NCBI GenBank assembly: GCA_009869945.1
Contig: WIXG01000589.1
Location: 1-35,227 of the forward strand
DNA from: Mesaphorura yosii
Taxonomy: Eukaryota; Arthropoda; Collembola; Poduromorpha; Tullbergiidae
Direction of reading: 5' to 3'
Length of the DNA stretch: 35,227 nucleotides
Shown: one piece after another, positions 1 through 13,809 of the stretch
Position numbering within the stretch: the stretch's first letter is position 1
Layout: every line of letters begins with the position of its first letter
Notes under the pieces: model-generated
What the model saw: only the letters and a program-made list of their open reading frames with translations
Database searches by the model: none
Told to the model about the DNA's origin: nothing
Translations under genes and position numbers: made by a program

Positions 1-53
1 CAAATTTTTCCAAACCCATACTTGATGAATGTCTTAAAATTATTTCTTTGAAG

Positions 54-1532
54 GAATTGGTTCTTCGGAAGCGTGCTATGTGTTGTAAACAACTTTGTCG
101 CGAGTTTAACCGTCGCGTGCTCAGCGCTGACGATGGTCGCCGTAAGTGCGGATAGGTAAGATGAAAATCGAAATGCAATTTTCAAGTTTCCATTCACTTT
201 GATGGATTTCGGGGTTCTTCTATAGAGTTCAGCAGACATTCTTCCCACTTTCTCCTTCTCCCACGTGCTTGCTGCTAAATCTTTCCTTCTCGCATGGTCG
301 CATGTTGTCATCTTTCCTGTTCGGACTCGCATGACTGATCCCTGTTTCCCTGTCGGCGTTGGTGACAGAGTTGAAGTTTCGGTCGCTCTTCGTTACACGC
401 GAATTTACTTTTTGTCGCAGGTATATAGCCATTGTGCGTCCCTTGGAACCCAGAATGACAAAAGGAATGGCGCGTCGAGTCATTGCTGTGATTTGGATCT
501 GTTCAGCTATTATCGCATTTCCTTGCTTAATTTATTCAGAAAAGTTTGACTTTTACGACGGTGAAAATGGGAATTCGACAAGATCCGCCTGCATCTTGCG
601 ATGGGAGCAGGGAAAGGACCCCTTCGACTCCGACATTGACTTTGCGTAAGTTATGAGCGACTAGACATTCACAAATTGGCAAACTAAGAACTTCAAGCGC
701 AAGGCCTAAGGCGTTGGCTGTTTTCGCTGACGGGTTCTGCTTTGTCTTTCAGGTACAACTTGTGTTTGCTCATCATAACTTACGTGTTGCCTGTTACAGC
801 CATGTAAGTTCTTTTAACAATCGCATTTACAGTTCAATAAATTTTTTCTTTATTTTAAGTCACGAATATTCTTTTTTTTTTACTGTTACGTGCTTGACTC
901 GGTGCTTCGCTGATGTCACAGGGGTGTGTGTTATTCGTCCATAATTTACACGTTGTGGGGACACAAGCAAATTGGCGAGACCGCTCATACGCTGAGTAAT
1001 TCAATGGCGTCAAAGAGAAAAGTAAGAAAAACTGGTAGCCTGCCATTTAAGACGTCACAGCTCACTTTGACGATAGCATTTCTTGGAATGGTCTCAAGGG
1101 CCAAGCTGAACATTTTTATTTACAAATGACATTCGGGCCATTTCCTTCCCTTTCCAGATTGTGCGGATGTTTGTTTGCATCGTGTGCTGCTTTGCTGTAT
1201 TGTGGTTCCCTTATCACGCGTACTTCATCTACTATTATTTCGACCGGTCGATTGTGTACGAGGAGTGGGTTCAGCACCTCTACCTCTCCTTCTACTGGCT
1301 AGCGATGGCGACCACAACGATCAACCCAATCATTTACTACTTCATGAACACACGATTCAGAAGCTACATCCAAGAGTTTATTCTCAAGTGTCTTTGTTGC
1401 CGTCACCCGAAGCCACCGCCAAGACGCGAGTTTGGACAGAGCGAAATGGGAGCCAACCCCGCGCTTCTGAGACACTGCAGCCAGTCGTGCTCAGGTACTC
1501 AAACTCGGTTGACTTCGCTCACACGTAACTGA
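54..1532 (+). CDS. Tachykinin/natalisin-type neuropeptide GPCR, 3' part
   Basis: Class A receptor cut by the left window edge. Exons 54-155, 421-645, 753-803, 922-1021 and 1158-1532 join in phase. They start near extracellular loop 1 (a W-x-FG-x3-C motif that supplies the conserved TM3 Cys), then give TM3 with a DRY motif (ADRYIAIVRPL), TM4, a long ECL2 with a Cys, TM5, an ICL3 ending SKRK, TM6 with LWFPYH, and TM7 with NPIIYYFMN. A Cys cluster (CLCC) after helix 8 is a likely palmitoylation site. The loop WGHKQIGE before TM6 and the TM6-TM7 stretch resemble insect TKR86C, a natalisin/tachykinin receptor, and this is family-level recognition. Expected role: plasma-membrane, G-protein-coupled neuropeptide receptor. 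Exons for the N terminus, TM1 and most of TM2 lie outside the window. A GTACTC sequence at about 1496 could be a splice donor, so the final 12 residues are less certain. Confidence 0.85.
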
Positions 1533-2409
1533 CACAGATCTTTTTATTGTAATTTATCATTTAACGCGAGTCTTTGTGTGAGAATGTGTCATTAATTAAT
1601 TCCAGGCGAAGACGGTCTCCCTCACGCAAATAACAAGCACAAGACACTGGTCACACTGCGCAATAATTACCAGGAACATGATTTTGAAATTCCGCTCCAA
1701 CAGCTCAAAATAGATGGAACGTCCACGCTTCAGACATAATCGACGCCCTGCACAATTGAGCAAAAAGGGCGTGAACCTTGCGCCCATTAGCGCTGGTTAT
1801 TTAGAACCCTCAATGATTCGACGCATCCGGCTTACACTTTTGTGATGGAAATAATAATGTCAACTGGTGTCAATTGTCAAGTATTAACCACTTTTATAGG
1901 ATGACTGTTATACTTTGCTAGACAAGCACAAACATCGATCTCTTGCAAGCCTGGGCATTGAACAAAATATTTTAAGTGCTTAATTAGAAAAATTGAAATA
2001 CGATGAGTTTATTTTGTGTCTGAATACAAATGCAAAGTGTAATAAAACCCAAACACTTAACCTCAATTCCTTTATTCAACAGTTTTGGCCTTAATGAAAA
2101 TGCAGTTATTCGGCTGGAATTAGCGTCCGACTTCTCATCACGAATTCTTTAACTTGAAATGAAATGGATACGTGAGAAACTCCAAAGATTGAAAGTGAAA
2201 TCCACGTGAAAAGCGAAAAGCATGTAGACTGATGGCACATAAGACTGCTTTTGGTGGGCATCTCGTGCAACGTCTTGTTGCCTGCTACGCATGCTGCCAC
2301 ATTTGAACCAACGTTCATCAATCAAGCAAGCATTGCGTTCAGTAAGATTATCGATATTTTCCTTCTGCTTCTACTTGCTTTAGATGAGTTCCGACCTTCT
2401 CCAATATAT
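1533..2409. other. 3' UTR of the GPCR and short intergenic spacer
   Basis: AT-rich sequence with no coding potential that I can support on either strand. The plus-strand part up to about 2065 is probably the receptor 3' UTR. The open frames here lack splice sites and protein-like composition. Confidence 0.5.
2041..2046 (+). promoter_or_regulatory. Poly(A) signal, GPCR gene
   Basis: AATAAA about 510 bases after the receptor stop codon, the first canonical signal downstream of it on this strand. It lies about 365 bases from the opposing kinesin signal, so the two genes are convergent. Confidence 0.5.
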
Positions 2410-2415
2410 TTTATT
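2410..2415 (-). promoter_or_regulatory. Poly(A) signal, kinesin gene
   Basis: TTTATT on the plus strand (AATAAA on the minus strand), about 105 bases downstream of the kinesin stop codon. Confidence 0.55.
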
Positions 2416-2518
2416 CATCTCGGATAAGTTACACAAAATGCCGAATAATTGAATAAACATGACTTTGTTCCTTGTTTCGGTTAATCCTGTAGCGTGAAGG
2501 CTATCTAAGCAAGTAAGG

Positions 2519-5500
2519 TCATTGCCAATTAGTCTCGTCGTCTGTGGACACATTCTCGCCTCGTTTGAGCTTCGAGATGATCTACCAGAAAATGATACAA
2601 CTTGTAATCGCATATTACATAACCAATTCAACAGTTAAATTCGTGACAGACGTACTTGTTTCAGCCTCGCGATTTCTTTCGATTCGATGTTTCTCGTGGG
2701 CCCGTTCGTGACTTGCTTCACCCGTGTGGCGTACGATAGCGAGACGATTGTCTCGTCTAAATTGTAGCTTGCCGGTGAAATGTTCACAAACATGAGCGTT
2801 TTCGCGTTTCCGCCGAGGCAATCTTGCATCAACAGCGTCAATTTGTTATTCCTGTTGCAGACAACAATTTGTAGACAAGTAAATTCTAAATAAGGATCCG
2901 GAAAATTCCCCAGTCATAACTTCAAGTGAGTTGATGGTGTGATTGTTATGTGCACAAAAAAAGACAGAAATTGGTCTCGACTGAATAGATCACCAGGTCG
3001 AGTGAATTGGGGGATACAGAAATACCCGTATAGTCAATAAATACCTGTATGGCACAAAGGACTGGTCAGTTGTGAGTGCATTAATCACATCTCCGAAAGC
3101 AGACAGAGATTTATTGATTGCATTCGCTTCTCGCAGTGTGTCTGCCGAGGCTCCGGATTTTCCAATTCTCTCTGAACCGGCAAGATCCAACAGACTTATC
3201 TAAAACAAACAACGCAAAATTAAGACTCTTCAAAAACTTGCCGTGCCTTGTTATTTCTCGATATCTGGCCGTGCCGCCGTACTGGCGGACAACACGGCCT
3301 TATTACGTAATCCAGAACTCATGGGAGCTTGTCCACCACACGGACGAACGAGCATGGATCAAAGGAGAAGGAAGTATCAATACCAGAGTTCAGAGGCAGC
3401 TCGCCAGCTCAGTCGGATATTCGGAGAGGAAAGAAAACAAGAAGAAAGAACTGCCTGCTCTTTACAATCGGTTCACTTCGTGCTTGGCTAAAGGCCTTTC
3501 AAAGCTGACAAAAAAGATATTTATTTCGTCCGCCTTTATTTAATTCTTGTCTCAGTGGCCGGAAAATGTTGTTTATTGACCAGCTCTCCTAATTTGGCCA
3601 CCGTATGCAACACAAACACGCCGATTGTGTAGGCCACATTAGAAACTGAAAACTGTGTAAACGGAATGTCATTTCTATTGGGTAAGAAAGCTGAAAGCGC
3701 TAAGGTGCGTGTTGTGGAAAGTCAATTAGGGTCTTTCACTCCAAATTCCGTTCCGATAAGTTTCAATTTAACAACCTCTGACACCGTTTGTTACTGCTGC
3801 CAGAGAACGTACCTTTCCACGCAAGACTGTTCCATTAACCTTCGATGTTGTCTCGATTAAAAGGCCGATAATAAGGTGACTGCGGGAACTTTTATCGTTC
3901 ATCCTTGTCGAGGCAGTGTGTCTGCTGGTAATGGCTTGTCGAAACACCTTCTCCAGGCTGCCGCTATCCTCCGCCAGCAGAATTCTCGCTCCTGAAAAGC
4001 AATGAAAGTTGAGGTTGAGTGCTGTCCAAATAAAATCATTCACGCGTTTGAAGAGATTAAAGACTCAAGTATCAAGTTACTCCGCTGAAATGTTTCAGGG
4101 AACAAGCTCAGCGAGAGATTTCTATTCTTTAAGCAATGTTCAGCACTCGTACGAAAGGTTCTACTTTACCGGCATGGCATGCTGACCTGGTTCAACCCAG
4201 TTTGGCTCTTCCTATAGATTCAAGTATAAAGACTGTAAAAACCCGTGGAGATTTGTTTGAAGTTCACCACCGTTTTAGACGACATGTGACAATTAAACGA
4301 AGTCTTAAACCTGACTTCCGCAATTGGAAAAATTGAAAAACTTTTGCTGAATCCTTTCGTCTGGTTTCACTCCTGAACCCCACTCGTCCATTAATTACAA
4401 ATGTAATTCGAAAAGTTTTAAAACTGAACCCGGTTTTAATTATACGTGTTCGACTTTCATGGTTTACGCCTCGCCTGAGTCTACATTTTGGGCTTTGAAA
4501 GAATGAGCAGTTTTGATTAAGAGCATATCAAACCTGAAACCCAAACTGTGCCTCTGCGGTCCCGTCGAATCTCCAGTTTTCCTGTGGAGTCCTGAGCTTC
4601 CATTGTGGGCAGATTGCTGCTGCCAGTTGAGATGGGATTTAGCAAGTCGATGAGTTTGTCGTTGTACAGTTCGAGAATGTAAAATGAGACGACGGTTTCG
4701 TAGGTCTGCGACATTTCGCTTGCCAGCGCGAAAACTTCGGCGAATGTTCGCGGAGCTATTCCCGGGTGCAGGTCGTCTCCCAGAATCGTGCTGCGTATGG
4801 ACAAGGAAAAACTCGTGTTAGGCGTAAGCTTTAATTTCATGATTCTTCGGCGGAAATTTCACTTACTAAGTTTTGCCGCTTCCAGTTTGGCCGTACGCAC
4901 AAATTGAGACCGAGTACCCGTCAAATGCAGACTGGATTAGATTCTGGAAATAAAAGACAGCATCGGTGTGTCTGAGATTCCGGTTAGTGCTGCATTGTGC
5001 TAAAAGGCGCTTGGATAAACTACTTGAGGGCGTTTTTAATCCTTTCTCACAAATTAATTGTCAATAACAGATCGATCTGTATTTACCTTCGTATCCGCAA
5101 ATATTTGTTCTTGAGTTTCTTCGGGCATGAAGACATGATCAAATTGAAACTCTTTCTGCCCTTTTGCCGTTTCAACTGTGACTGTGTAATTGTCTGAACA
5201 CCTGGCAATTACTTCATTGTTCTTCTCTGATTTTGTAAGTGGTCGAATTCTGCAAAACACGCGAATTTTTCCCTTCAGTTCTTCGACCATGTTGTGGTAC
5301 TTTTTCCTGAGCACTCGCTCCCGATTAAAATCTTCTTGCAGCACTTTGTTTTGTTCCAAAATGGAGCCAATTTCTTTCTCAAACTTAGAAAACTTTTCAA
5401 ATGACTTGGATTGTTCCTTCTCGATCTAAAGTGAAACATTAGCAAAAGAGTCAAAGAGTCATTCAGCAAATTAGTGAAGCAGTCACTCGGTCGTGAAAAA

Positions 5501-8500
5501 AAAACAATGATGGGCCCCTTACTTTAACGTGCAGAACGTTCAAGTCATCCTTCAAACGCTTGTTTTCCTCATTGAGCGTGTCCACGTCCAATTTGAGCGC
5601 TGTGCACTCTTCTTCCCTCGCCAGAAAGCATTGCTCCATCATCTCCATTCGACGCTGGGATGTCTCAAGTTGATTCTCAAGTGAAAGGACGCTCTTCTCA
5701 GCACTAACACGAGTCTCATGCTCGTTGCCTAATTGACTTTTTAAGTTGGCCAGTTCTGCTTCAAGCTGCGTGATCTTCAGCTGTGTCTCCAACTCCTTCG
5801 AGTGCAAGTCATTGATAAGCGCTCTCAGCTGTTTGATCTCAATGGTCGAGTCGGATGTGTTGTGAGTTCCAACCTTGTACGTCGACTTTCTCCTCAGTCG
5901 CAGTTCGTCCGAGGTCACGCTCATGGTCAGGTTGCTGTTGTTAGTTGCGACGCAGGGCGACTCAGAGCTCTCTCCGCCCGCACGGCAGTTGGTGGCGTTT
6001 TGGCCATAGCCATTCTCATCGGGAGGCGGCTCACCGTTGGCGCTGAAGTTGTTTATGCTGGCCTGCGTGGTTACTGGCTTCTCAAGACGGTACGTCGTGC
6101 TGTCGGAAATCCGTGCGGATAATTCTACTAATTTAGCTTTGAGAGTAAAGTTTTGAAGAGTCAACTCGTCTCGTACGCGCTCCAGTTGGGCCTGAAAAGC
6201 ATCCAGAAGACGAAGTGATGAATACTGTCATTTAATCTAACGCGTTCGCTAGTGCAGCTGAAATGAAAAAGTCCCACGAAGCCTTAGATGGATAACAATC
6301 AGAATTCAATTAGAAGCGAACTGCAGAACAAACCCCCCATCGCTTAGCTCGCCGTTGTGGAGATTATATACTTGGACGCAAATGACACTGTGTGCCAATC
6401 GTCAGACCTTTTTTGTGATTATTGTCATCACAGTCACCAAAGACAAGAATCCTCTGGTGAGATGAAAAACCGACCGGAAAAATATACATGAAACAAAATA
6501 GCATGCTAAGTTGGAGAGGCTTAGGCAAATTAGAGAGCACCTAGGTTTGAATGCTTTTCTGGAAGAGGCGTAAGTGGCATTACCAGGCTAGAACTTGAGC
6601 ATGAATGAGTCGAATAAAATTACAGTTGACTGTCAATTGTGCGGACTTAAAATTCTCTTTTCTATAATAAGCAGAAAGTTGAAAGGTGCGTTCCAGGAAC
6701 TAACTCAAGTTGACACTCTTGTTTTAACGAATGGACGCCCAGAGAATTAAATCAAATGTGAACGAGCAAAGAGCGCAGAGGCAAACTAATGATATCACTT
6801 CAAGAGTTGCTGTCTGACAGATGAAAGATAAAAGTCGTGAAAATGACTGTCATTAGATGAGCGTTTCAAGACTTAACTTTTCGCCTGATTTGTGTCTCAA
6901 GCTACTCTTCAGAATCGAAGCGGTATGGTGCTGAAGACTCAATAAAGGTCACGATCGCGGAAAGGGTTTAACTATTTTCGCGTTTTTGACGAAGTGGACA
7001 TTCTTTAATGCCTTAAGCCCTTACAGGAATCTTTGTCATGACATTTCTTGCAGAGAAATCTGAGAACGCGTTCCTGTAATTATGCACTGGAATTGAAATT
7101 AAGACTCCTACACAAGTATGTTGAGAGATTAAGAGACCAGGCTAAAATTAATGAAGTTCGCTGAATTTATTGAGTTCCCATCGAACAAAGCAAGACTTCC
7201 TAGGAACAACGCGCACTCTTATTTCATGCCTTGGACGATATTTGATGGTGGGGCTTAACTGACGAATGCGTTCTAGATTGAATTGGATTCGAGATTGAAC
7301 AATAGCGCCCAGTAAGCGTCTTTTGTTCTGTTTTCTCCAAATAAACTAGTCTGGGCTAGGTCTACACGAAGTGATGCAAATATGCAAATTGTTAAACCAA
7401 TTAGCAATGTAGTACTCAACAAGTAGGAGCAAAAATGAATGAATGATTTAATTAAAACATTCAAGCGTGAAGTTTATCAGCCTCAAGCTCCGGTGCGTCG
7501 AGTTCCGGAAGAAAACATCCTAACGTAGACACTCTCTCTCTCTGAAACTCCCTGGAAAATGTTTCTATATGTACTCTACAACTCTACACACGTGTGTGAC
7601 GTAAATCTTCAGTCATTTGCCAATTTGCCTTTTCATTTTTCATTTGATCCGCATGCCTGCTGCTCGGCCCGAGTGTTGCAATATGAGAAATTAGAATATA
7701 ATGGGACCTCCTCGTTTCATTTCAGCTGCATTGTTATTATGCGATCCATTACGCAGATTGTGAAAGAAAAGACGGATTACTTCTTCGTTCATGCATGAAA
7801 AGAGTAGACTCGTGCTTTGGCTCATTCCCTCCCCAGAGTCAAACTCGTCTCGGAGCATTTCGTACTTCTTCCGCAGCTGATTCAGTTCTTTGCGGGTCTC
7901 GCGATGAGCGCAACGCTCCAGGTGCAGCATCGCCAGCACGTCGAGTGGACTGCGACCGTTGATGGTAATTTGAAAGTTGGAGTTGTGGCCCACGGACTGG
8001 CCAATCTTGGATGCCGGGCTGTGCAGCTCGTCGTCATTCAGAATAATTTCGCTGCTTGTACCATCCAGTGAGTCTGGCTCCCCGGAGTAAATGTTGTCTG
8101 AAATCCAATTCAATTTGGATTAGATTCACAATTAGAAAAAGGCATCGTTCATTATTCATCCACCTGACCCGCTTCAACCGACACAAAAGGGGCTCAGTTG
8201 AGTACTGTGGGAAACGAGCCTCTTCTCAAATTATAATTATCACTCCGCGTACTCACAAACAATGCAATTCAACGCTCAATGCCGTGCTGCGTGCTCTTAA
8301 CTTAAGTTCTGATGCCTGACACGCATTCGGTTAGCCAAAAGTTTTCCACTTTGGCTCGGCTTTTACAACATAATTACAAATTTTGCGAGAGGCCTTTTGT
8401 TCATTCAGGCTCGAGTACACCAGAAGGCCTGGCACGGATCAGTACAGTGCGAATGAATGAGCTGAAAGAAATGCAAAGTACGCGAAGTTTCCTCACACCG

Positions 8501-11500
8501 TTGGCCACAACGGCACAAAGTATCTGTGCAGGCGTTCACGCATTGATGAGCATCATAACAATAACTCTTTTGTCAGAGACGCTAAAACCTTTTAAATAGC
8601 TAAGGTCATGAAATTATTTTTCCACCGCTTGCATTTTATCTCAATCCATTTGGCCATTCGCAGAAATTGTAAACGGTGTGGCAACTTAACTTGTTATGAC
8701 AAAAGGTCATTATTATGATGTGAGGCCGACAGCGGATAGCAGCGATGCCGTAATCTCGTTCTACTCTGCGACTGCACTTTGCTCAATGCTGAACTCGGCC
8801 GAAAATGAGGTAATAAAAATCATCACCTTGGCATCTCAAGATTCAAGTGCATCTCTGAATTAGCGCAACGGCTTCCTTCCTTTTGCCTTGAGTAAGCCTC
8901 TTATTCCGACTCTATATTTATGATTTCCGTATGCCAGTCCACCAACTCAGCAGCAAGAAACAGTGCAGTGCGTTCATCGAATTTTGCAGGTGTGCGTCTG
9001 CGCCAAAATTAATCACTCGATGCATCACTAATGTGCTGTCATTAATCGTCACGTAAACGAAGACTAAGCTCGAAATCTCCATTCATTTGCCATCACAGCC
9101 CGAAGTGAATACAGTGCACAGGTGTCATAATAATTTCACGGTTCGTAAAGATAAAAATGGGATCAGAGTCTAAAACTCCTCGAAATCATTCAACCCATAA
9201 TTGCGGAGTTCAAATTTCTCGTTCTCGTGCTAAATGAGAGCCTGAAACCTCTAGAACAATGAACAAAGTAACGGTGTTGCAGACCTAGACAACGAGCACA
9301 ACGGATCCACCCACACATTCACTCTCGTCTTACTTCTTAATCATTCATTGCACGAACGCGGTGTGAAACTAAAGCACTAACGAGGCACACTTGTCAACCA
9401 AAGTTCACCACCTGTCACGCACTCGCAGACGCAATTGGGAGGCGTGACATGGCGTGCCGTCTCGTCGCGTGTGCTCGTGTGTATGGGACGCAGAACGATT
9501 ACTGTCTCGTCATCGACATCTCTGCCATTGTCATGTTATCGAATAGACGATAGCAAATGCAACAACTCTGGATTATTCAATTGACGTACCAACAAATTGC
9601 ATTTGATGCACTCAGAGCGTGCTTTCTTTCTTTTCTTCTCTTTTCGTGTGTTATACGTGCAATCTTTAAGCTTTTATTATGCAAGTATGGCATGCGTTAC
9701 TTTTATTTTGTCATCGGTTGCACGGAGTCACGACATCGGCCAAACACGCCATTTGTGTGTCAGTCTGCCGAAGGAACGCTAAATTTTCGTAATTTAAACT
9801 CGATAACTTAGTTGTCATTCCTAGTTGCTTTTCCGCATGTTGATATGTTAACCAAGGCTGCAAAAATTTTTATCATAAAGCGGACTCAATCATTTACCTG
9901 CGGTAATCGGGATAGCCTGCTCCACGTTGCTGAGTACGTCAATCTGCCGCTCCAATGTCACGCACATTAGGTCGAGGTGCTTCATTTGCAGGGACAGAGA
10001 CTGACTAGAATTGTTGTTGTTGGATTCCGACCTGCGCAAAGCAACGAAATTATGAGTGGAAGTGGGATATTTGCAAGTGTGTTAAAATGCATTAACACGA
10101 TTTCGTGTTTACTTGATTTGAATGGGCATAGAAATTTGAGGATGACTGAATTTTACGGCACGCCAGCCTGAATAAGTGCACAGCGTTCTTTCGGAAAATG
10201 GTAAATCTCGATGATGCCCTGTCTGTCCTTATTAATTGAATAGTTTTTGCAACTCATGCCGAACGAAAGCACTACAAACACATTTATGGCTTGCGCGTGT
10301 TTGCAGCTCTTCAAATTGCAACTCGATCACAACGCAATAAATCTTTCAATTGTACTTTCTGCATGCTACTCAAAATTTACGACATTTTTTCTGTGTTTTT
10401 GTCATTTCGTATAAATTGAAATTATTTCTGCTCCTGTTTTCTAATTCCTGTGCCCAATTTCTCTTGCCATTTCTCTTAATTCACAAGCTGGCGACAAATT
10501 ACGATTTTCGGAGGATCACACAAGGGAAACAGATCCAAGAGACGCGTGAGTCGTGAGCGTTGACACGAGACGGAGAAAAACTGCCGACTCGAAGCGGTAA
10601 GAAACGAGGAAGATGAGCAAAAATAAAATGCTAAGCAACAAACCCGTCATCGAGCAGTGCGATGGTTGACATGCGATTTCGAAAGTCTAAAGTCTTCATT
10701 TTGCGGTGGAATGATCGTAAAACTCAATTACACAAAGATTGCCGGATTTTGTGTTCACATCCACGCAGGTACAACAAAACACTTCACTCAAGGTCCGGGA
10801 CGACGCGATGTTTGGTATTTTAGAAGCATGTCTCATGTCGAAATGTCTACCTCTGTAAACACAAATTATTAATCTGCCTGACCCTTACTCAGATGCTCAG
10901 ACAGACGCTCTTCAACGGAAAGCACAAAAGTGTCTCCGCAGTTCTCCAAGAACTCTCCAGAGGCTCAAATTTCTATCTCACTCTGCCGTAGTTACGACCA
11001 CAGCGATTTGAAACACAACACCACTCCACTCTTCTGAAGACGCGTGTGAATCTGGCGATCCGCAAGCGTAAATGGCACTTCAGCCGCGCAAATCCTATTG
11101 GTAAGATACACCACGCCGAACGATTCATACATTCGATTATGCTGAGATTGAATTTAAGTGGATTAATGCAAGCGTGGAGCAGAGGAGTGAGGCAAGAAAA
11201 CTTCAAACCATGACCAAAATAATAACACAGCAGCCTCCAACGTGCGAAATGATTTTTAAAACTACACTGTACGCCGCACTCCTGCGTTGTAACGTCTGAT
11301 AGTTCAGATTGTATGTAATTTAGAGGGATGCATGCACTGACATTGAAATCTTGATTAAAAGGAGAAACACCGCCTCACGAGTGGCTGCTCTGCACTGAGC
11401 CACAGTGACCACAGCTTAGAAATTATGTGCCACCATAAAATATTTCATGAGGCGCACGATTGGGACTGACGAGAAGTGCTAGCTCGGTGACAAATTGCTA

Positions 11501-13809
11501 AGTGTCTCAGACACGTCACAATGCAACAAGAATAACCGCAAAAAATTTAATAAGTGAAACTGTTTGGCGAATTCGAGTGAAATGGTATGAAGATGGAAAT
11601 TAATAATGTCACGAATTAAGAAAACTCTACTCGAACGTGTGTCTCGTGGATTGCAAATAAAACTCGAACTCGACAAGCATGGACTGAGAATTTTGCTCGA
11701 TGATACAGAAATCGCAAGAGCGGAACAAAGTCGTTACCACAAATGATACTTGCAAAAACGTCCGTCTCGTGATAACAGCGCAGGTGCACTGAGACAATCA
11801 AACCAAGGAGTCAGGGATTTAGCTGAAATAATTTTTCGCACAACACACAAGTCAAGAACAACGTATTGGGTTTTTAACAGCTGTAAATAGAACTATTATC
11901 GGTTCAGTGCAATGTAAACAGCGTGATTGAGAACAAAAGCTGTAGCGTAATTTGATATTGTGAAGGTTGGCAGTGGCAAAGAGGCGAGGACCTATTCACG
12001 GTTCGATTTTGGCTAAAAAAGCACAACGTTGCTAAACAGGAAGCTAAGCGATTCCCTTTTTACAGTAACAATGACAATAGGATCAAAAAGATGAATTGAA
12101 TGATACTGAGGCTAATTTACTGATTCAGGCACGACTGTACACGGAATTCGAAGTGCAACATAAAGTCGTTTACACACGTTAAAGGTTCCTTGCTTAGCAT
12201 GAAATGATCTTGAGGCTTAAGTAGTTAAATGCAGGTGGAAGTTCAGATTTAATAAACGTTTAAATTTAGAAAGAATCCTCGATTGGCTGTGGCGATGATG
12301 ACTGACTGACCGATGCTTTCGCTGATTTTCCGCCCTTGTTCACCTATAACACTTGCTGCCTGAGAACATGAGACAGCTGTCAATAATGCAAGACGCATCT
12401 TGGCGTTGACCTCGATGTGGTCCATTTGAAAGAGAGGTTAGATCAATGATCAGCCAACTCGCAGCTGCCAACTTTAAGCTGCCAAATCGCGAATCAGTAC
12501 GCCATGGGCTAGTCGCTAACTGTAATCATTGTACTTGGCTACGAATTACGATAACATTTGTAATTGTCGTGAGTGTTCATGCAAACGTGGGCATTTAGTT
12601 CAAAAATTGACGCAAAACAAAGCAGCAAAGGTCTGACGACCATGAACTCTATGAAGACATCATGCAGCGTAATTGAAAAAAAAATCAGTTAGGATTTCAC
12701 ACCGGTCAAAACTCAACTCAAAACTGTCATAGCCATCAAGTGCGAATTTTTAATTATGACGCACGCGACGCAGGACAGCAAAGGGATAATTAAGGCTTGA
12801 GACATGTAATGAGATGACAATTTAGCACTTAACGCCATGCATGCTGTGTCAAGTGACGTGGTGACTGATGAATGAAAGTCACGGCAGCGTGTGTCTCACG
12901 CGAGTGACCCGGGTGATAGTGAGAGATACAACGTTTATTGTTGTGCGCAATTGTATAAATGAACACGCACTTGGTTGGTAGTTCTCACGACGAGCTCGGC
13001 TTGACGAAACGGGGTAACTTCATCTCGACTTTGGTTAATGTTGATAGTTAACTGGTAAATCAAACTTGAATAATATTGCATCGCGTCGATGACAACAAAC
13101 GATAATTGCTTGTGTTTGTAAAACAAAGCCGCACGCACACTGCTACTGCTGACATGAGCTTGAGTTGTAACGGATTAATTACGGTCTCGGATTTTGTAAT
13201 CATGCGGTCTTTCCTTTTTCTTTCAACGATGAAATCTGACTAATTTCAAGAATATAATCGCATAGAGTGTAATTAATGCCGAATAATAATTTTTGACTTT
13301 TACCCATTCTCATGCTGTTTCTTGATGGTTTCGGCGAGCAGACTTCGCTCCAAGCGATACGCATGAAGTTTTTGTGCCAATTTGTCCTGTTCTCGGCTAA
13401 GTGATTCCTTCAAGAGAACACAGTGCGGTTTTCGTAACAGTCCAATAATGAAGGCGTACTTCTGGTGCCATTCCTCATCCATCGGTTCGAGACTTTTGCC
13501 GCAGACAATTGCACTATCGCCTTTCACAAGAGAATGTGGCTGACCACCGTGAAGTTCACAAGGCTGGGGGAAGCCATTCAGGGGGGCCGTCGCCACTAAG
13601 TCGGCATTATTATTCTCGTCAAGCGACGCAAAGGCCACATTTTTATTCAGATTGTTTATCCCTCGAACGTTTCTGGCGTTCACCGCCTGCACCGACACTG
13701 GGACAGGGTCTGAGAGAACTTCAAGCCAATTCTTGCTGATAAGGTTCTGACCTTTGTTACTTGAAACAAATAACTGTGGATTTGTGAACACATGCTCCTC
13801 TGCACCCAT
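2519..13809 (-). CDS. C-terminal motor kinesin-14, KCBP-like, 963 aa
   Basis: Eleven exons, all in phase: 13809-13304, 10031-9898, 8097-7781, 6191-5523, 5425-5087, 4943-4867, 4790-4534, 3991-3813, 3199-3045, 2851-2656, 2581-2519 (TGA). Residues 1-320 are low complexity to weakly helical, and about 320-590 are coiled coil rich in heptad Leu/Glu. The motor runs from about 593 to 926, beginning [15 protein letters not shown], the kinesin-14 neck-motor signature. It has P-loop GQTGSGKT (673-680), switch I NDKSSRSH, switch II DLAGSER and [18 protein letters not shown]. Placement after the coiled coil predicts a minus-end-directed microtubule motor. The tail ([10 protein letters not shown] and a following acidic stretch) resembles the neck mimic of KCBP, the calmodulin-binding kinesin-14. 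No MyTH4 or FERM domain is visible. An in-frame TGA two codons upstream supports the ATG at 13809. KIFC1/KIFC3-type assignment is less likely. Confidence 0.88.
6192..7780 (-). other. Kinesin intron 3 (about 1.6 kb)
   Basis: Sequence between two phase-0 kinesin exons. I see no repeat, RNA gene or nested coding exon in it. The donor is GTAATC, after codons reading MNEE. Confidence 0.6.
8098..9897 (-). other. Kinesin intron 2 (1.8 kb)
   Basis: Joins a phase-1 donor (GTAAAT, after ...PITA) to the acceptor before DNIYSGEP. The frames inside have no matching splice sites or recognisable protein. A CG-richer patch at about 9290-9490 stands out mildly and might be an internal promoter, but nothing decides this. 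Confidence 0.55.
10032..13303 (-). other. Kinesin intron 1 (3.3 kb)
   Basis: Largest intron of the window. It joins exon 1 (ending KKQHEN plus GG) to exon 2, which supplies the final G of the Gly codon and then SESNNNNSS. No transposon protein, tRNA-like element or nested gene was recognised. Confidence 0.55.

Noticed and set aside
5802..6122. 106-residue plus-strand frame
   Set aside because: It is the antisense shadow of the kinesin coiled-coil exon (6191-5523).
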